Below are positions 4,810 to 5,675 of a stretch of 5,675 nt of DNA, piece by piece (position 1 is the stretch's first letter; every line of letters starts with the position of its first letter). Source of the stretch: Thiotrichaceae bacterium (GTDB taxonomy: Bacteria > Pseudomonadota > Gammaproteobacteria > Thiotrichales > Thiotrichaceae); assembly GCA_027030285.1 (NCBI GenBank), contig JALVFC010000027.1:1-5675 (forward strand), in the 5' to 3' direction. A program made the position numbers and the translations under genes. The notes below the pieces were generated by a model. The model was not told where the DNA came from and ran no database searches. It worked only from the letters and a program-made list of their open reading frames with translations.

Positions 4810-5675
4810 ATGTTTGCCAGATTAAACAAATGGTTGTCGGAGGGCTTTTGGGGGGCTGATTCATCCACGAATGACTCTCAGGCCGACAAGATATCAGCTG
4901 AGGCTGCGCAGGTTCCTGGCGTACAAGTGAATGTCGATGACCTGATTGCCATGCAGCGTTATGCGCGCAAGCTGGACTTGTCCAGACGCTCGCCAGCGCT
5001 GGCAGCCACGGCAGGCAATCATCAGTCACGTTTTCGCGGGCGTGGCATGGATTATCAGGAATCGCGTGTCTATCAGGCGGGCGATGATATTCGCAGCATG
5101 GACTGGCGGGTGACTGCCCGCGCAGGCAAACCGCATACCAAACTGTATCAGGAAGAGCGTGAGCGTCCGGTCATGTTGTTTGTGGACTTCAGTCCCAGTC
5201 TGTTTTTTGGCTCAGTCAAGGCATTAAAGTCTGTCGTTGCCGCTCAGGTGGCAGCCTTGCTGGGCTGGGCAACTGCCAGAAAAGGTGATCGCGTGGGTGC
5301 CTTGCTGGTCAATGGTAAACACAGGGAATTACCCCCCAAAATGGGCAAGCGGGGCGTGCTGAACCTGATTCGCGAGCTGGTGACTTTTAGCGACCCGCAA
5401 AAAGGCTTGCATACCACGTTTCAGAGCACTCATTTCAAGGAAGAACTACAGCGCTTGCGGCGTATTACCCGCCCCGGTTCACTGATTATTCTAATCAGTG
5501 ATTTTTACGCCATTGATGCGGCGAATGTCGATGATATACAGCGGCATTTGCTGCGTTTGCGCCAGCATAATGATCTGCTGGCAATCCAGATTATTGACCC
5601 GCTGGAGCAGGCAGCTCCACCTGCCGGACGTTACGCGGTGACGGATGGACAGCAGGAGGGCATCCTCGATACCCG
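4810..5675 (+). CDS. DUF58 / von Willebrand A-like protein (3' truncated)
   Basis: The first 288 residues of a DUF58 protein are present, and the frame is still open at the window end. A variable, acidic stretch (about 1-40) leads to DLIAMQRYARKLDLS (44-58). The family core SRVYQAGDDIRSMDWRVTAR (85-104) and GKPHTKLYQEERERPV (106-121) follow. Next is a von Willebrand A-like fold with a complete metal-site motif DFSPS (126-130, DxSxS) and LIILISDFYAID (225-236) as a later strand and loop. Unlike many family members, it shows no membrane helices in the visible part. DUF58 proteins are encoded beside MoxR ATPases and are thought to be their partners. The ATG at 4810 lies one base after the moxR stop, with only a poor GTGGG-like site before it, so initiation probably depends on ribosomes finishing moxR. 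GTG 4927 (residue 40) is a less likely alternative start. Further Bat-type genes are expected downstream. Confidence 0.9.
   Translation, partial: MFARLNKWLSEGFWGADSSTNDSQADKISAEAAQVPGVQVNVDDLIAMQRYARKLDLSRRSPALAATAGNHQSRFRGRGMDYQESRVYQAGDDIRSMDWRVTARAGKPHTKLYQEERERPVMLFVDFSPSLFFGSVKALKSVVAAQVAALLGWATARKGDRVGALLVNGKHRELPPKMGKRGVLNLIRELVTFSDPQKGLHTTFQSTHFKEELQRLRRITRPGSLIILISDFYAIDAANVDDIQRHLLRLRQHNDLLAIQIIDPLEQAAPPAGRYAVTDGQQEGILDT
5479..5506 (+). terminator. Terminator-like hairpin inside the DUF58 gene
   Basis: TCACTGATTA (5479-5488) and TAATCAGTGA (5492-5501) are perfect inverted repeats around a TTC loop, followed at once by five T (5502-5506). This is the form of an intrinsic terminator, although the stem is AT-rich (three G/C pairs of ten) and the T run is short. 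It lies in frame over the conserved SLIILISDF residues (224-232), so codon choice for a symmetric peptide may create it by chance. Translating ribosomes would normally prevent it from forming. Confidence 0.3.

Noticed and set aside
4674..5029. Minus-strand open frames across the moxR/DUF58 junction
   Set aside because: They are antisense to two well-supported coding regions, with low-complexity Pro/Ser/Trp composition typical of shadows.

Overview
The window most likely comes from the chromosome of a gammaproteobacterium, with moderate GC that is lower on the left than on the right. The evidence is the tail of a type II secretion (T2SS) operon in gspM-gspN order, a MoxR/DUF58 pair of the gammaproteobacterial Bat-operon kind, and a small class II-type c cytochrome. 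The genus cannot be named from the sequence.

Layout. Positions 3-398 (+) are the 3' part of gspM, which enters from outside the window. It is followed after 11 bp by gspN (410-1165, GTG start). Together they look like the last two genes of a general secretion operon. Converging on gspN, with only 12 bp between the stop codons, is a 520-residue secreted or membrane-anchored alpha/beta hydrolase of the S33 / tripeptidyl-aminopeptidase-like group (1178-2740, -). It has a good sigma70-type promoter of its own. A 281-bp divergent intergenic region (2741-3021) holds that promoter, two perfect hairpins, two T tracts and a strong ribosome binding site for a monohaem cytochrome (about 3025-3486, +) with a C-terminal CxxCH motif.

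A gene-free stretch follows (3487-3803). It contains a striking nested palindrome at 3634-3737, with 21-bp arms differing at one position. It looks like a small dispersed palindromic or MITE-like element inserted just upstream of moxR. moxR (best start 3804, ends 4808) encodes a complete AAA+ ATPase. One base after its stop comes a DUF58 gene (4810 to the window end, 3' truncated) with an intact DxSxS metal-site motif. The pair is probably translationally coupled and probably continues into further von Willebrand-domain (Bat) genes beyond the window.

Functionally these are three or four independent units: T2SS inner-membrane assembly proteins, an envelope hydrolase, a periplasmic cytochrome, and a MoxR/DUF58 chaperone-like module. 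I see no defence system, CRISPR array, transposase or RNA gene. The least explained features are the palindromic element at 3634-3737, the terminator-like hairpin inside the DUF58 coding sequence, and the hairpin that spans both convergent stop codons.
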